A DNA stretch of 64,000 nt from Gracilibacillus suaedae (GCF_017599345.1 NZ_JAGFVL010000060.1:62001-126000); one strand, 5' to 3'. Positions 1 through 9,123 are shown, counted from the first letter of the stretch. The notes: generated by a model from the letters alone, not told the origin. Made by a program: numbers and translations.

Positions 1-33
1 GTAAAGTTTCGATAAGTTTTTAATGCGAATCAT
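1..33 (-). CDS. metN: Methionine ABC transporter ATP-binding protein MetN, N-terminal fragment
   Basis: Only the first 11 codons lie in the window, translating to MIRIKNLSKLY, which matches the opening beta-strand of MetN-type ABC ATPases. The ATG at 33 has a GGAGAG ribosome binding site about eight bases upstream, and the gene runs off the left edge. The protein would energise methionine uptake with the MetI permease and MetQ binding protein, normally the next genes. The SAM-I riboswitch and terminator directly upstream on the same strand support the identification, because S-box control of metNIQ is common in Bacillaceae. The fragment alone could be another ABC ATPase. Confidence 0.75.
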   Translation of the reverse strand, partial: MIRIKNLSKLY

Positions 34-72
34 TTTTTCACTCTCCTTCGTTTATTGTGCCACAAACACAAT

Positions 73-108
73 AAAAAATCCTTTCTGAACTAAGAGGACA
101 GAAAGGAT
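73..108 (-). terminator. Riboswitch-controlled intrinsic terminator
   Basis: A 10-bp stem (79-88 with 99-108) is followed on the minus strand by a run of six T. The ten-base loop, TGTCCTCTTA at 91-100, is complementary to the 3' strand of the riboswitch P1 helix, so antiterminator and terminator exclude each other. Confidence 0.9.
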
Positions 109-121
109 AATTATTCGTTGT

Positions 122-230
122 CCTCTTATCTTTCAAAGCAAAACGCTTTGATGGAATTAGCACCTATCAGCTTTAACTGACGGTTGCCGGGTTTCATAGG
201 GCCATTCCCTCCACCACTCTTGATAAGAGC
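122..230 (-). promoter_or_regulatory. SAM-I (S-box) riboswitch upstream of metN
   Basis: Read on the minus strand, this has the S-box hallmarks: a P1 helix closing bases 222-229 with 123-130, the GGAGGGA..GGCCC..TGAAACCCGGCAACC core, and the GGTGCTAATTCC segment. In this class, SAM binding stabilises P1 and lets the downstream terminator at 73-108 form, switching off methionine uptake genes. The transcript continues into metN at position 33. All conserved blocks are present, so it looks functional. Confidence 0.95.
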
Positions 231-398
231 TATCATATACAAATTCATAACCAATATAATATCATTACGGATGACAATCGTCAATTCTTTTTGAAAAAGT
301 AAAACTATTCAGAAAATAGGAGTGTTGTCATGGTTAGCGCCGTGATAAAGACGAGGTAAGGAGATGGAATAAAGAGACTTTGGCAAAGTATAAGTGTT

Positions 399-1067
399 CT
401 AATAACGAAACTCTGCTTCAACTTTAGCTTGAATATCCAGCTCTCCTGGTTCAATTGGGGTGGTAGCACTGTCAGTGGATATACCTAATACTACTGGACG
501 AGACTCTCTGTCTTCAAACTTAGAAATTTCTTTTAAAGAATACGGCACAGAACTAACGGTTACACCCAGCTCTTGTGCAATAAGGGAGGCTTTCACCTGG
601 GTGTTTTCCACGGCACGTCTGAGCGCACTTTGATAATATCGATCTTGATTAGCAGTGGTTAATTGAATGTTACGAACGATATTTGCTCCTTGATCAACCG
701 CAATATCAATAATGCTGCCGACCTTACTAATTGGTGTAATGGTAACCTGTAGCAAATTAGTTACGCGATACCCTCTAAAAATTTCAATGCCTTCCTTGTA
801 ATCATAATTTATATCTATTCGGTAATCGTGTGTTTTAATATGATTTTGAGGAATATTCTCTTGAAGCAGTGCCTGAATAACATTATTTGTCATCTCGGCA
901 TTGTCATCCTGGGCTTTTTGGAGGTTTACGTTTTCTGTTTTAACACCTAGGATAACTAAAGCTTGATCTGGTTCAACGGATACCATACCATTGCCTATTA
1001 CTAGTATTGAATGACCATTTTCTCTTACTTGTGAGTCGGATCTTGTATAAGAGTTGGCATAATACAT
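399..1067 (-). CDS. SIMPL domain-containing protein (DUF541)
   Basis: A 222-residue protein whose body matches the SIMPL/DUF541 (YggE-like) family: GNGMVSVEPDQALVILGV near the start, alternating beta-strands and helices, and a C-terminal strand ending VEAEFRY. The family has no agreed biochemical role. No signal peptide is visible, so this member looks cytoplasmic. I chose the ATG at 1067 rather than the GTG at 1076 because GAGGTG sits six bases before the ATG, while the GTG lies inside that ribosome binding site. It is a single gene reading left, separate from the metN transcript. Confidence 0.8.
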   Translation of the reverse strand: MYYANSYTRSDSQVRENGHSILVIGNGMVSVEPDQALVILGVKTENVNLQKAQDDNAEMTNNVIQALLQENIPQNHIKTHDYRIDINYDYKEGIEIFRGYRVTNLLQVTITPISKVGSIIDIAVDQGANIVRNIQLTTANQDRYYQSALRRAVENTQVKASLIAQELGVTVSSVPYSLKEISKFEDRESRPVVLGISTDSATTPIEPGELDIQAKVEAEFRY

Positions 1068-1411
1068 GCAAGTCACCTCATTTTAGTAACAACTTTTACT
1101 TCTACTCTATTCGTAATATAGTGCTTACATTCATTCTCCTACGGAAAAAAGATAATCGAAAAACTCGTCAGTGCAGTTATGGATACCACATAGCATATGA
1201 AGGCTAACCTGTATCAAACAAACAAATATTTAACATAATGGATAAATTATTTGATGGTGAACTACTCTCCACGTAGCTACTGTTGGAGATGGAGACTTCT
1301 TGGCTAAAATTATGTTAAACTATATTTATGTTGATCAGTACACAATATAGCAGATTTATTAAATGAGCCCAATAAGATAAATGGTAATATTCGAAATGGG
1401 GGTGTTTTTCA
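1068..1411. other. Intergenic stretch with no convincing feature
   Basis: This gap separates divergently transcribed genes and must hold both promoters. I see no convincing small gene, repeat copy or riboswitch in it. Confidence 0.5.
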
Positions 1412-1621
1412 TTGAATAAAGAAACTCCTGAAAATAGAAGAGAGAGGTTTAGGCAAGAAGAATGGAAAGGAAATCCAGGCGGTAATTTGAATGATTCCTT
1501 TAATAGAGGAAGTAACGGAAGTCTTGTTGATTTAGTTGGAGGATTAGGTTGGAAAGGTACCGGAATTCTAATTATTGTATTAATATTAGGTTTTATCATA
1601 TACTCTGTCTTCTTTCGCTAA
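1412..1621 (+). CDS. DUF6366 family small membrane protein
   Basis: A 69-residue protein with a charged N-terminal half (NKETPENRRERFRQEE), a Gly/Asn-rich middle (GGNLNDSFNRGSNGS) and one C-terminal transmembrane helix (about residues 50-68). This arrangement matches the DUF6366 family of Firmicutes, which has no known function. The start is TTG at 1412, placed by the GGGGGTG ribosome binding site seven bases upstream; no ATG fits. A likely bidirectional terminator follows at 1678-1729. Confidence 0.75.
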   Translation: MNKETPENRRERFRQEEWKGNPGGNLNDSFNRGSNGSLVDLVGGLGWKGTGILIIVLILGFIIYSVFFR

Positions 1622-1677
1622 TAAAAGGTACTTTTAGTTGAATATGAAATAATAATAAAACGCTTGGATTAAAATTG

Positions 1678-1729
1678 AACTGCACCTTAATTGTTGGAAA
1701 CTATCTAACAATCAGAGGTGCAGTTTTTG
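1678..1729. terminator. Bidirectional intrinsic terminator
   Basis: The arms AACTGCACCT and AGGTGCAGTT, with an inner AATTGTT/AACAAT pairing, are followed by TTTTT on the plus strand and preceded by an A-rich run. It sits between convergent genes. Confidence 0.8.
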
Positions 1730-1778
1730 GTGTGCAATTTCACGTGGTATTTTCTTTGCGTAATAGACTGTCAGGCTT

Positions 1779-3140
1779 TTAATTAATCAACGATTGTAAT
1801 GGAGCCGGAATTCTGCCACCTCGTTGTATTAATTTATCAGAAGAAAACTGGTTCACACCTATAATCGGGGCACGACCAAGTAAGCCACCGAATTCGACTG
1901 TTTCTCCTTCTTCTTTACCAATTACAGGAATTACCCGTACTGCCGTAGTTTTTTTATTGATCATTCCAATGGCAGCCTCATCTGCAATAATGGCGGCCAA
2001 TGTCTCAGGACTAGCTTTTCCCTCTAATGCGATCATATCTAAACCAACTGAACAGACGCATGTCATCGCTTCTAATTTGGAAAGGTTTAAGGCTCCTTCT
2101 TCAATTCCACGGATCATGCCGTTATCCTCACTAACTGGAATAAAAGCACCGCTTAACCCGCCCACATAGGAACTTGCCATCGCACCACCTTTTTTAACAG
2201 CATCATTCATCAATGCTAAGGCTGCGATCGTACCGTGTGTTCCGACACGTTCCAATCCAATTTCTTCTAATATTTCGGCAACACTATCATTCATCGCGTT
2301 AGTAGGTGCTAGCGAAAGGTCCATAATCCCAAAAGGGACATTTAAGCGTTCCGCGACAACACGTCCGATTATTTCGCCAGCTCTCGTTATTTTAAAAGCT
2401 GTCTTCTTAATCACGTCGGAGACTTCACCCAAATCAGCATCAGGGTAACGTTGCAAGGCATGAAGGACTACACCTGGTCCACTCACCCCAACACTTAGGA
2501 CTGCTTCACCTTCACCGGCCCCATGAAAAGCTCCTGCCATAAATGGATTATCTTCAACAGGGTTACAGAAGACAACGAGTTTAGCGCAGCCGATACTATT
2601 GTTATCTTGTGTTGATTTAGCTGTGTCGTGAATGATCTGTCCCATTTGGCGGACAGCATCCATATTAATCCCTGTTCTAGTTGTTGCTACTGAAATCGAA
2701 GAACAAACACGCTCTGTTTTACTTAAAGCTTCAGGTAACGCATCAAGTAGTATTTGATCCCCTTTAGAAATTCCTTTATGTACTAAGGCTGAAAAGCCAC
2801 CAATAAAGTCAACATCTAAAGTTTGCGCTGCCTTATCTAACGTTTCGGCAAGTTCAATTGCTTGTTCTTTTGTTGCGTTACCTAATAGTTCAGCAGCAGG
2901 AGAAATCGCGATTCGTTTATTAATAATCGGTACACCATATTCTTTTGCTACCTGATTTGCCGTTGATTTTAAGTCTTTCGCATAACTTGTGATCTTATCA
3001 TATACCTTTTGTTTGACTTTTTCAAAATCGTGATCAGCACAATCACGCAAGCTGATTCCCATTGTCACTGTACGAATATCAAGGTGTTCCATCTCTACCA
3101 TTCGTATTGTTTCTTGAATTTCGGTAAAAGCTATTGGCAT
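1779..3140 (-). CDS. UPF0210 (DUF711/PFL) family protein
   Basis: A 453-residue protein of the UPF0210 family, annotated as PFL family because of a fold related to pyruvate formate-lyase. Its full length matches the family. Gly/Ala-rich blocks such as [10 protein letters not shown] and a C-terminal [10 protein letters not shown] are visible. No glycyl-radical motif or reaction is established for these proteins, so none is claimed. It is translated 12 bases after the ACT-domain gene, with its own AAGGAGGG site before the ATG at 3140. This two-gene order is widely conserved in Firmicutes and implies the ACT protein regulates or partners it. Confidence 0.85.
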   Translation of the reverse strand: MPIAFTEIQETIRMVEMEHLDIRTVTMGISLRDCADHDFEKVKQKVYDKITSYAKDLKSTANQVAKEYGVPIINKRIAISPAAELLGNATKEQAIELAETLDKAAQTLDVDFIGGFSALVHKGISKGDQILLDALPEALSKTERVCSSISVATTRTGINMDAVRQMGQIIHDTAKSTQDNNSIGCAKLVVFCNPVEDNPFMAGAFHGAGEGEAVLSVGVSGPGVVLHALQRYPDADLGEVSDVIKKTAFKITRAGEIIGRVVAERLNVPFGIMDLSLAPTNAMNDSVAEILEEIGLERVGTHGTIAALALMNDAVKKGGAMASSYVGGLSGAFIPVSEDNGMIRGIEEGALNLSKLEAMTCVCSVGLDMIALEGKASPETLAAIIADEAAIGMINKKTTAVRVIPVIGKEEGETVEFGGLLGRAPIIGVNQFSSDKLIQRGGRIPAPLQSLIN

Positions 3141-3152
3141 CTGTTACCCTCC

Positions 3153-3425
3153 TTAGACACGATGCATTGCTTGAAAGACATCTTCTAGTTGAATATTGAT
3201 TTTTAAACCTAATTCTTGCTCGACAGGCTTAAATTTTTCTTGTAACGTTTCAAGATTACTTGGATCATTGATTTCAATTAGCATGATCATCGTAAAAAAG
3301 CCTTCTAAAATCGTCTGACTAATATCTAATATATTGATATTATTATCTGATATTACAGTGGTTACCTTGGCAATAATCCCTACCTGGTCTTTGCCAACTA
3401 CACTGACAACTGCTCGTTTTTGCAT
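3153..3425 (-). CDS. ACT domain-containing protein (UPF0237)
   Basis: A 90-residue single ACT domain. VVGKDQVGIIAKVTTVISD forms the first strand, the ligand-binding turn and the first helix, as in regulatory ACT domains that bind amino acids. It is the first gene of a two-gene operon with UPF0210, and the ATG at 3425 has a GAGGTG site six bases upstream. The likely role is a small-molecule sensing partner of the UPF0210 protein (inference). The ligand cannot be read from sequence. Confidence 0.85.
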   Translation of the reverse strand: MQKRAVVSVVGKDQVGIIAKVTTVISDNNINILDISQTILEGFFTMIMLIEINDPSNLETLQEKFKPVEQELGLKINIQLEDVFQAMHRV

Positions 3426-3458
3426 TTATGTCACCTCATTTTTTATTGTTACTTTTTA

Positions 3459-3560
3459 CCATCGTGCTAATCGTCTGTAAGACCACTTCACACCCCGATA
3501 AGTTTCCCTAATGTCCAGTGAGGCTCAAACCTCCACTGATCATCTACTCACTTTATTATA
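3459..3560 (+). repeat. Modular dispersed intergenic repeat, copy 1
   Basis: This copy starts with CGTGCTAATCGTCTGTAAGACC, continues through GATAAGTTTCCCTAATG, and has a hairpin made of CAGTGAGG and CCTCCACTG. It ends in the ACTCACTTTATT block shared with copies at 8250, 43529, 48664 and 59000. It lies between divergent genes, upstream of both. Confidence 0.8.
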
Positions 3561-3637
3561 CCCCAAGTATCCTTTTTTGCTAAATTATACAGCATCGCAT
3601 AAAATAGAAGAGAATGCACGATGAGAGGAGCTTACAA

Positions 3638-4369
3638 ATGAAAAAGGATATACAACTTATTGCTCTAGATATGGATGGAACCTTGTTAGGCAATGACCAT
3701 CGAGTCTCGGAAACGAACAAAGAAGCAATTAAAAAAGCACGGGAAAAAGGTGTAGAAGTGATTATTTCTACAGGAAGACATTATCAAACAAGCTCTGATA
3801 TTGCAAAAGAATTGGATATCCATTATCTGATAACGGTAAATGGTAGTGAAATCTGGACAATGACTGGAGAATTGATTGCCCGTCAAACGCTTGATGCACG
3901 AGTCATTGAGAAGCTTGTAGCATTAAAAGAAGAACATCAAACATGGGCATGGCTTTCTTCAACAGATCAAATATGGCGTGGAGAAGTACCAGAGGATATT
4001 TTAGCACATGAGTGGTTAAAATTTGGATTTGATACAAAAGATCCGCAAACAAAAGGGAAGATCATGGAGACAATTGAAAGCTGGGAAGAAATTGAATTAA
4101 GTAATTCCAGTCCGACAAATATTGAAGTGAATGCTATTGGTGTTAATAAAGCAGCAGCAATTGAAGTCGTATGTGAGCGGTTAGGAATTAATATGTCGCA
4201 AGTAATGGCGATGGGTGACAGTTTGAATGATATTAAAATGATCAAACAAGCAGGGTTAGGAATTGCAATGGGAAATGCCCAGGAAGAAGTTAAAAAAGTG
4301 GCTGACTCAGAAACGGCAGCAAACGATCAAGACGGTGTAGCAAGAGCTATTGAGAAATGGGTACTGTAA
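3638..4369 (+). CDS. Cof-type HAD-IIB family phosphatase
   Basis: A 243-residue HAD hydrolase. Motif I is LDMDGTLL near residue 10, motif II is the STG of VEVIISTGRH, and the late MGDSLNDIKMI carries the motif IV acidic residues; a C2 cap lies between. Family members dephosphorylate sugar phosphates, nucleotides or pyridoxal phosphate, and the substrate cannot be assigned here. I chose the ATG at 3638 over the one at 3614 because GAGAGGAG sits just before it and the family begins close to the DxDGT motif. It is a stand-alone gene upstream of gnd. Confidence 0.85.
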   Translation: MKKDIQLIALDMDGTLLGNDHRVSETNKEAIKKAREKGVEVIISTGRHYQTSSDIAKELDIHYLITVNGSEIWTMTGELIARQTLDARVIEKLVALKEEHQTWAWLSSTDQIWRGEVPEDILAHEWLKFGFDTKDPQTKGKIMETIESWEEIELSNSSPTNIEVNAIGVNKAAAIEVVCERLGINMSQVMAMGDSLNDIKMIKQAGLGIAMGNAQEEVKKVADSETAANDQDGVARAIEKWVL

Positions 4370-4541
4370 GTTTAATGTATAAATTTTCAGAAAATTAATA
4401 GCTAATACTTGCAGAGGGTGTGTCAATATAATAACTTATTATATGGAGTGAATTTTTCAGATCACTACAGTAATATTCGATTTCATGCTAAAATAGACAA
4501 TGGAATAATACATAGTGACAAAAAAAGGAGCGAATAAGAGA

Positions 4542-5963
4542 ATGGCAAAACAACAATTTGGTGTGATAGGTCTTGCTGTTATGGGTAAAAACCTTGCGCT
4601 TAACGTGGAAAGCAGAGGTTACACTGTAGCAGTATTTAACAGAACTTATCAAAAAACAGAAGACTTTTTAAATAATGAAGCAAAAGGTAAAAACTTTGTT
4701 GGAGCAGAAACGATCGAAGAATTTGTAGATTCTTTAGAAAAACCTCGTAAGATCATGTTGATGGTACAAGCAGGCCCGGCAACAGATGCAACGATTGCTT
4801 CATTAAAACCACTTCTAGATGAAGGAGATATCTTAATCGATGGTGGTAATACATTCTTTAAAGATACTATGCGTCGTAACGCAGAGTTAGACGAGTCCGG
4901 TATCCACTTTATTGGAACTGGTGTATCTGGTGGGGAAGAAGGAGCACTTAAAGGACCTTCTATTATGCCAGGAGGACAAAAAGAAGCTTATGATAAAGTA
5001 GCACCAATTTTTGAAGCAATATCTGCAAAAGTTAACGGTGATCCTTGTGTAACGTACATCGGACCAAATGGTGCTGGTCATTATGTCAAAATGGTACACA
5101 ACGGTATCGAGTATGGCGATATGCAGTTAATTTGTGAAGCATACTTCATTATGAAGCATGTACTTGGATTAAGTGCGGAAGAATTACATGAAGTATTTGG
5201 CGAATGGAACAAAGGGGAATTAGACAGTTACCTTATTGAAATTACCACAGATATCTTCAAGAAGAAAGATAAAGAGACAGGTAAACCAATGGTAGATGTG
5301 ATCCTTGATACCGCTGGTCAAAAAGGTACAGGTAAATGGACAAGTCAAAGCTCTCTAGACTTAGGTGTACCATTACCGGTGATCACTGAATCTGTTTTTG
5401 CACGTTTCATCTCTGCCATGAAAGAAGAACGTGTGGCAGCAAGCAAAGTATTACAAGGTCCGTCAGCTGGAGACAAGCCATATGAAGGTGACAAAGATGA
5501 GCTTATTGAAGCAATCCGTAAAGCACTTTATATGAGTAAAATTGTTTCTTATGCACAAGGTTTCGCGCAAATGCGTGCAGCTTCTGAAGAAAATGACTGG
5601 AACTTGCGCTATGGTGATATCTCGATGATCTTCCGTGGTGGATGTATCATTCGTGCACAATTCCTGCAAAAAATTAAAGAAGCATATGATCGTGATCCAG
5701 GACTTGCGAACTTACTACTTGATCCGTATTTCAAAGAGATCGTGGAAAGCTATCAAACATCACTACGTAAAGTACTTTCTATCGCAATGGAACGTGGTAT
5801 TCCAGTACCAGGCTTTGCAAGTGCATTAGCTTACTATGACAGCTATCGTACAGAAACATTGCCAGCAAACTTACTACAAGCACAACGCGACTACTTCGGT
5901 GCTCATACGTATCAACGTAACGACAAAGAAGGCGTGTTCCATACAGAGTGGTTAGAAGATTAA
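4542..5963 (+). CDS. gnd: 6-phosphogluconate dehydrogenase, decarboxylating
   Basis: A 473-residue enzyme of the oxidative pentose phosphate pathway, turning 6-phosphogluconate and NADP+ into ribulose 5-phosphate, CO2 and NADPH. Visible are the dinucleotide motif GLAVMGKN, the NRT that favours NADP, the substrate loop VSGGEEGA, and the catalytic [13 protein letters not shown] with its lysine. The long C-terminal region matches the homodimeric enzyme. The ATG at 4542 has AAAGGAG upstream; an upstream TTG-like extension lacks one. Upstream lies a short perfect palindrome (4426-4444). zwf, the preceding pathway enzyme, is 5 kb away and separately transcribed. Confidence 0.97.
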   Translation: MAKQQFGVIGLAVMGKNLALNVESRGYTVAVFNRTYQKTEDFLNNEAKGKNFVGAETIEEFVDSLEKPRKIMLMVQAGPATDATIASLKPLLDEGDILIDGGNTFFKDTMRRNAELDESGIHFIGTGVSGGEEGALKGPSIMPGGQKEAYDKVAPIFEAISAKVNGDPCVTYIGPNGAGHYVKMVHNGIEYGDMQLICEAYFIMKHVLGLSAEELHEVFGEWNKGELDSYLIEITTDIFKKKDKETGKPMVDVILDTAGQKGTGKWTSQSSLDLGVPLPVITESVFARFISAMKEERVAASKVLQGPSAGDKPYEGDKDELIEAIRKALYMSKIVSYAQGFAQMRAASEENDWNLRYGDISMIFRGGCIIRAQFLQKIKEAYDRDPGLANLLLDPYFKEIVESYQTSLRKVLSIAMERGIPVPGFASALAYYDSYRTETLPANLLQAQRDYFGAHTYQRNDKEGVFHTEWLED

Positions 5964-5970
5964 TATTGAG

Positions 5971-6004
5971 AAAACCTCTTGCTTAAAAGCAAGAGGTTTT
6001 TCTT
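5971..6004 (+). terminator. Intrinsic terminator of gnd
   Basis: The stem AAACCTCTTGCTT/AAGCAAGAGGTTT is followed by T-rich sequence, starting about eight bases after the gnd stop codon. Confidence 0.9.
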
Positions 6005-6093
6005 AAAAGGTAAGAAAGTATATAATCAGCTCGATGACCGTGTTTAACGAAGTAGTTATTTTGACATATTTTTTGGTGGTTGAAAACGCTCCG

Positions 6094-6205
6094 ACTAATT
6101 ACTTCGCTTTCCGCGGGCACGGCCTCAACTAACTTTGCAAAGAAAAACACTTTGCAAAGTGGATTTTCGGCTCGCGCTATTCCCGCAGGAGTCTACGTAA
6201 TTAGT
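6094..6205. repeat. Palindromic intergenic element with variable central hairpin, copy 1
   Basis: The ends are inverted (ACTAATTAC at 6094-6102, GTAATTAGT at 6197-6205). Inside are CCGCGGGCACGGCC and TCCCGCAGG blocks, and the centre is a perfect hairpin, ACTTTGCAAAG/CTTTGCAAAGT. Flanks read from the other strand (GAGCCGAAAATCCACT, AGTTAGTTGAGGCC) align with the copies at 6318 and 29723. It lies in the roughly 760-base gene-free gap 6005-6764, which is almost filled by this and the next two repeats. Confidence 0.8.
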
Positions 6206-6317
6206 CTCCGCTATAAGAGATGCAACAACTATTGTGATAAGTAATAGGTTGCTTTTTTTACAATGGACCGCTATCCATGAGTATAAAAGCAGCTGTGTTA
6301 CTTCATGCTAGCGTTGT

Positions 6318-6480
6318 AGAGCCTGATAATAGCGTAGGCCGCCCCCTTCCACTCCTGTGGGAATCGTTTGACCTGAAGATCCACTTTTTTGAGCGAGTTT
6401 TGCTCAAAAAAGTTAGCTGAAGGACAAACCCCACGGAAAGGGAAAGGGGCAGCCGGAGCGGTTGTTACGCCTATTATTTA
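6318..6480. repeat. Palindromic intergenic element with variable central hairpin, copy 2
   Basis: The outer arms contain ATAGCGTA and TACGCCTAT, and the inner arms CCCCCTTCC and GGAAAGGGG. The core reads CTGAAGATCCACT, then a hairpin ACTTTTTTGAGC/GCTCAAAAAAGT, then TTAGCTGAAGG. The conserved flanks match copies 1 and 3, but the 12-bp stem differs completely. Confidence 0.75.
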
Positions 6481-6559
6481 TGTCAAAATAACTACTTTGG
6501 GCTTTCCTAGTTTTTCTTGTAAGACTTGTAAGATAGGAAAGTATAAATTTTGCGCAGAT

Positions 6560-6767
6560 GTCTAGCTCCGAGCGCCCAGAAACTAGGCGACTTCACGAAT
6601 TGCCCTACGATAAAGAAGACTTGCCGATTGGTGAAACCAGAGGCTTAGTCGCACTTATGCCTTTAGGTGAAAGTCATCATTGGTTCGTAAACTCACCGTG
6701 ATTCCTTTATCTCAGTTGATTCGTTCCATCCGCTACGTTTCTAGACGGGCGCTCTGCGCTTTTCTTA
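6560..6767. repeat. Second dispersed repeat family, full-length copy
   Basis: It begins TGTCTAGCTCCGAGCGCCC and ends GGGCGCTCTGCGCTTTTCTTA, with inverted termini (GAGCGCCC/GGGCGCTC). The interior includes CTTCACGAATTGCCC and TCGTTCCATCCGCTACG. Similar blocks recur between genes in other Bacillaceae as I recall them. The right end supplies the stop codon region of the antiporter gene. An internally deleted derivative lies near 34567-34601. Confidence 0.75.
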
Positions 6768-8228
6768 CCTTAATAATTTCTTCAATTGTGTCTTGTTCTT
6801 TTTAGATACTAAAATAAATAGAATATCACCTTTTTTTATGGTGGTGTCACCAGTTGGGGCAACCAATTCATTATTTCTTATAATTGCACTTATTAAAGCA
6901 TCTTGAGGAAAATCAATATCTACTAATTGTTCACCTACCAAATTTACTTCGTCACGCACCTCATATTCAACCATTTCTGCATTTGCTTTTCCAATCGAAA
7001 TGAGCTCTATGCTGTGCATCGGTTCCGCACGACTGCGTCCAGATAATCCGAGTTTTTCAGCAACAATTGAGATCGTAGAACCTTGGATTAAAGCGGATAG
7101 TAGGACAACGAAGAATACAACATTAAAAAATAGCTGTCCATTATCTAATTCTGCTACCATCGGGAAGGTGGCTAATACGATAGGAACTGCACCCTTTAAA
7201 CCTGCCCACGATAGAAAGATCTTTTCTTTGAAACTATAACTTTGCTTTATCGTACTGATAAAAACAGCAATAGGGCGAGCCAATAAAATTAAGATTAGGG
7301 AAATAACTAGTCCTTGCCAAATAATATCGAATGAAAATAAATCATTTGGAAAAACAAGAAGTCCTAATATCGTAAACATCAGAATTTGTGCAATCCATGC
7401 AATCCCTTCATTAAAACGGAAAATCGAATGGCGATAAGCTATTTCTGCATTTCCAATATACACGGCTAATACATAGACAGCTAATAGGCCACTAGCCTGT
7501 ATAAGATCAGAAAAACTAAATGTTAATAACGCAAATGCCAGGCCAAATACCGGGTATAATCCACTTGAATCTAGATTTATTTTATTGATGGAATAAACTG
7601 CTATAAATCCCATTAGAAGACCGATTAAAACACCAACTAACATTTGCCAAAAAAACGTACCGATTAGAGAAAAGTAAGATGCTTGTTCATTCGTGATCAA
7701 TTCGATGAAAGATATAGTTAGGATCATCGCCATCGGATCATTAGACCCTGACTCAGCTTCTAATGTCGATCCAATTCTTTGCTTAATATTTTGACCTTTT
7801 AGAACAGCAAAAACTGCTGCTGCATCAGTGGAACCAACGATTGCACCAAACAAAAAGCCTTCTAACCAAGTGACATCCAGAATGAATTTCGCAGCAATTG
7901 CAACTACTACTGAGGTAATTAGCACTCCTAATGTCGCTAATGAGATAGAGGGACCAATTACTGGGCGGATATTCTTCCATTCTGTCTGAAGACCACCTTC
8001 AAATAGGATAATAACAAGTGCTAACATCCCAATTAGTTGGGTAAGGTTATAATCACTAAAATAAATAAAATTAAGGCCATCACTGCCAAATAGCATACCA
8101 ATAGCAATGTATAGTATTAGCACAGGTACGCCAATTCTACTGGAGAATTTAGTCGTTATAACGCCAATAATAAACAATAACCCTATCGTTAAAATAAAGT
8201 ATTCTGTCGTAAATAAGTCACCTATCAT
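6765..8228 (-). CDS. Potassium/proton antiporter, CPA1 family (NhaP2/CvrA type)
   Basis: A 487-residue protein with about twelve transmembrane helices (residues 5-385) and a soluble C-terminal TrkA_C-like domain (roughly 405-485, VGEQLVDIDFPQDALISAII). The sequence GSTDAAAVFAVL, with the ion-binding aspartate, and EAESGSNDPMAM are signatures of NhaP2/CvrA antiporters. These exchange K+ or Na+ for protons, and the TrkA_C domain usually binds a nucleotide that gates transport. The start at 8228 follows GGGGAATTGCCT; an upstream in-frame extension lacks membrane character. A dispersed repeat lies just upstream. Confidence 0.88.
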   Translation of the reverse strand: MIGDLFTTEYFILTIGLLFIIGVITTKFSSRIGVPVLILYIAIGMLFGSDGLNFIYFSDYNLTQLIGMLALVIILFEGGLQTEWKNIRPVIGPSISLATLGVLITSVVVAIAAKFILDVTWLEGFLFGAIVGSTDAAAVFAVLKGQNIKQRIGSTLEAESGSNDPMAMILTISFIELITNEQASYFSLIGTFFWQMLVGVLIGLLMGFIAVYSINKINLDSSGLYPVFGLAFALLTFSFSDLIQASGLLAVYVLAVYIGNAEIAYRHSIFRFNEGIAWIAQILMFTILGLLVFPNDLFSFDIIWQGLVISLILILLARPIAVFISTIKQSYSFKEKIFLSWAGLKGAVPIVLATFPMVAELDNGQLFFNVVFFVVLLSALIQGSTISIVAEKLGLSGRSRAEPMHSIELISIGKANAEMVEYEVRDEVNLVGEQLVDIDFPQDALISAIIRNNELVAPTGDTTIKKGDILFILVSKKNKTQLKKLLR

Positions 8229-8249
8229 AGGCAATTCCCCTTTTTGTTT

Positions 8250-8339
8250 ATCACAATGTAATTGTCTGTAAGACCACACACATCAGAAATCTAAGTGGAG
8301 TAACAGACGCTAACACCTTGATCATAGTCTTATTTTATA
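8250..8339 (+). repeat. Modular dispersed intergenic repeat, copy 2
   Basis: The copy contains TTGTCTGTAAGACC, AGTAACAGACGCTAACACC, and the TGATCATAGTCTTATTTTAT end. It lies in the leader region of the antiporter gene, and its last bases reach the stop codon of the recombinase gene at 8335. Confidence 0.8.
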
Positions 8340-8889
8340 AATTTACATCTACTTTAATCGTTGTAGACTCTTTTTTATCCATTCCAATATAGTGAAGTGT
8401 TTCTGATGTAGAGGAATGACCATAAATATCCCTTATGAGCGAGATAGCTATTCCTTTTTTATATGCGTGATAACCGAATGTTTTTCGTAATGTATGGGTT
8501 CCTATCTTATCATCAATGCCAATTTCTCGTGCCGCCTTATTGATGATACGGTATGCCTGCTGACGTGTAATAGGGGACGTTCCATTTTTCGTTATAAATA
8601 AGTAGTCTTCAGAAGATAGAGTGGAATGGAGCATATATTGCTTTATAGCAGAACGGATTTTTGTGTTTAAATAAATAGAGGAAGTTTTATCACTGGTGGA
8701 TTGAATAAATTCCCTTGGTGTTTTACCATCCCACACTTGTTCCACTTTAATTGCTAATAGTTCGTTGATACGAAGACCTGTATTAATTTCAAATACAAAT
8801 AACAGGTAGTCACGAAAAGAGCGTTTTTTTAGATAGGCTTTTAATTTTTTAATATGATTTACATCCTTGATAGGCATTACAAATTCCAT
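8335..8889 (-). CDS. Orphan tyrosine recombinase/integrase
   Basis: A 184-residue catalytic domain of the phage-integrase family without the usual N-terminal core-binding domain. The active-site set is present: arginine in NTGLRINEL, HTLRKTFG supplying His and Arg, the histidine of IYGHSS, and the tyrosine of LHYIGM. It should therefore be able to cleave DNA. Similar short integrases occur as single genes in Bacillus (YoeC-like). The ATG at 8889 has TGGAG eight bases upstream, better spaced than the ATG at 8895. No phage or transposon genes adjoin it, so its substrate is unknown. Confidence 0.85.
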   Translation of the reverse strand: MEFVMPIKDVNHIKKLKAYLKKRSFRDYLLFVFEINTGLRINELLAIKVEQVWDGKTPREFIQSTSDKTSSIYLNTKIRSAIKQYMLHSTLSSEDYLFITKNGTSPITRQQAYRIINKAAREIGIDDKIGTHTLRKTFGYHAYKKGIAISLIRDIYGHSSTSETLHYIGMDKKESTTIKVDVNL

Positions 8890-8970
8890 TATCATCGCTC
8901 CATTTAGGTTACTTAATATAAATTATATCACGGGTTATGTAACATATAAAATAATTTGCATCAATAAGTA

Positions 8971-9123
8971 CTTTACGGACAACTAATTGAAAGTACATGA
9001 AAAACTGTCCGCAAGAACGGATCTAACGGACAGAGAAAGACTATATCAGATAGAATTGTCCGTAAAAATCGATCTTACGGACCAAAATGTATCAAATTAG
9101 CATCAAGTGTCCGTAAGAACCTC
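8971..9123. repeat. 51-bp-period tandem array with palindromic core
   Basis: The motif ACGGAC recurs at 8975, 9026 and 9077, and TGTCCG at 9006, 9057 and 9108, each exactly 51 bases apart. TGTCCG and the following ACGGAC form a palindromic core of about 27 bases centred on a GATC-like sequence; the 24 bases between cores are not conserved. The array fills most of the gap between the recombinase and the cyclase gene. Confidence 0.85.

Noticed and set aside
1315-1599. 94-residue minus-strand ORF opposite the DUF6366 gene
   Set aside because: It is the antisense shadow of a recognised small gene and has no ribosome binding site.
6765-8339. The orphan recombinase and repeat as part of an integrative element
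   Set aside because: No phage, conjugation or transposase genes and no direct-repeat attachment sites could be seen nearby.
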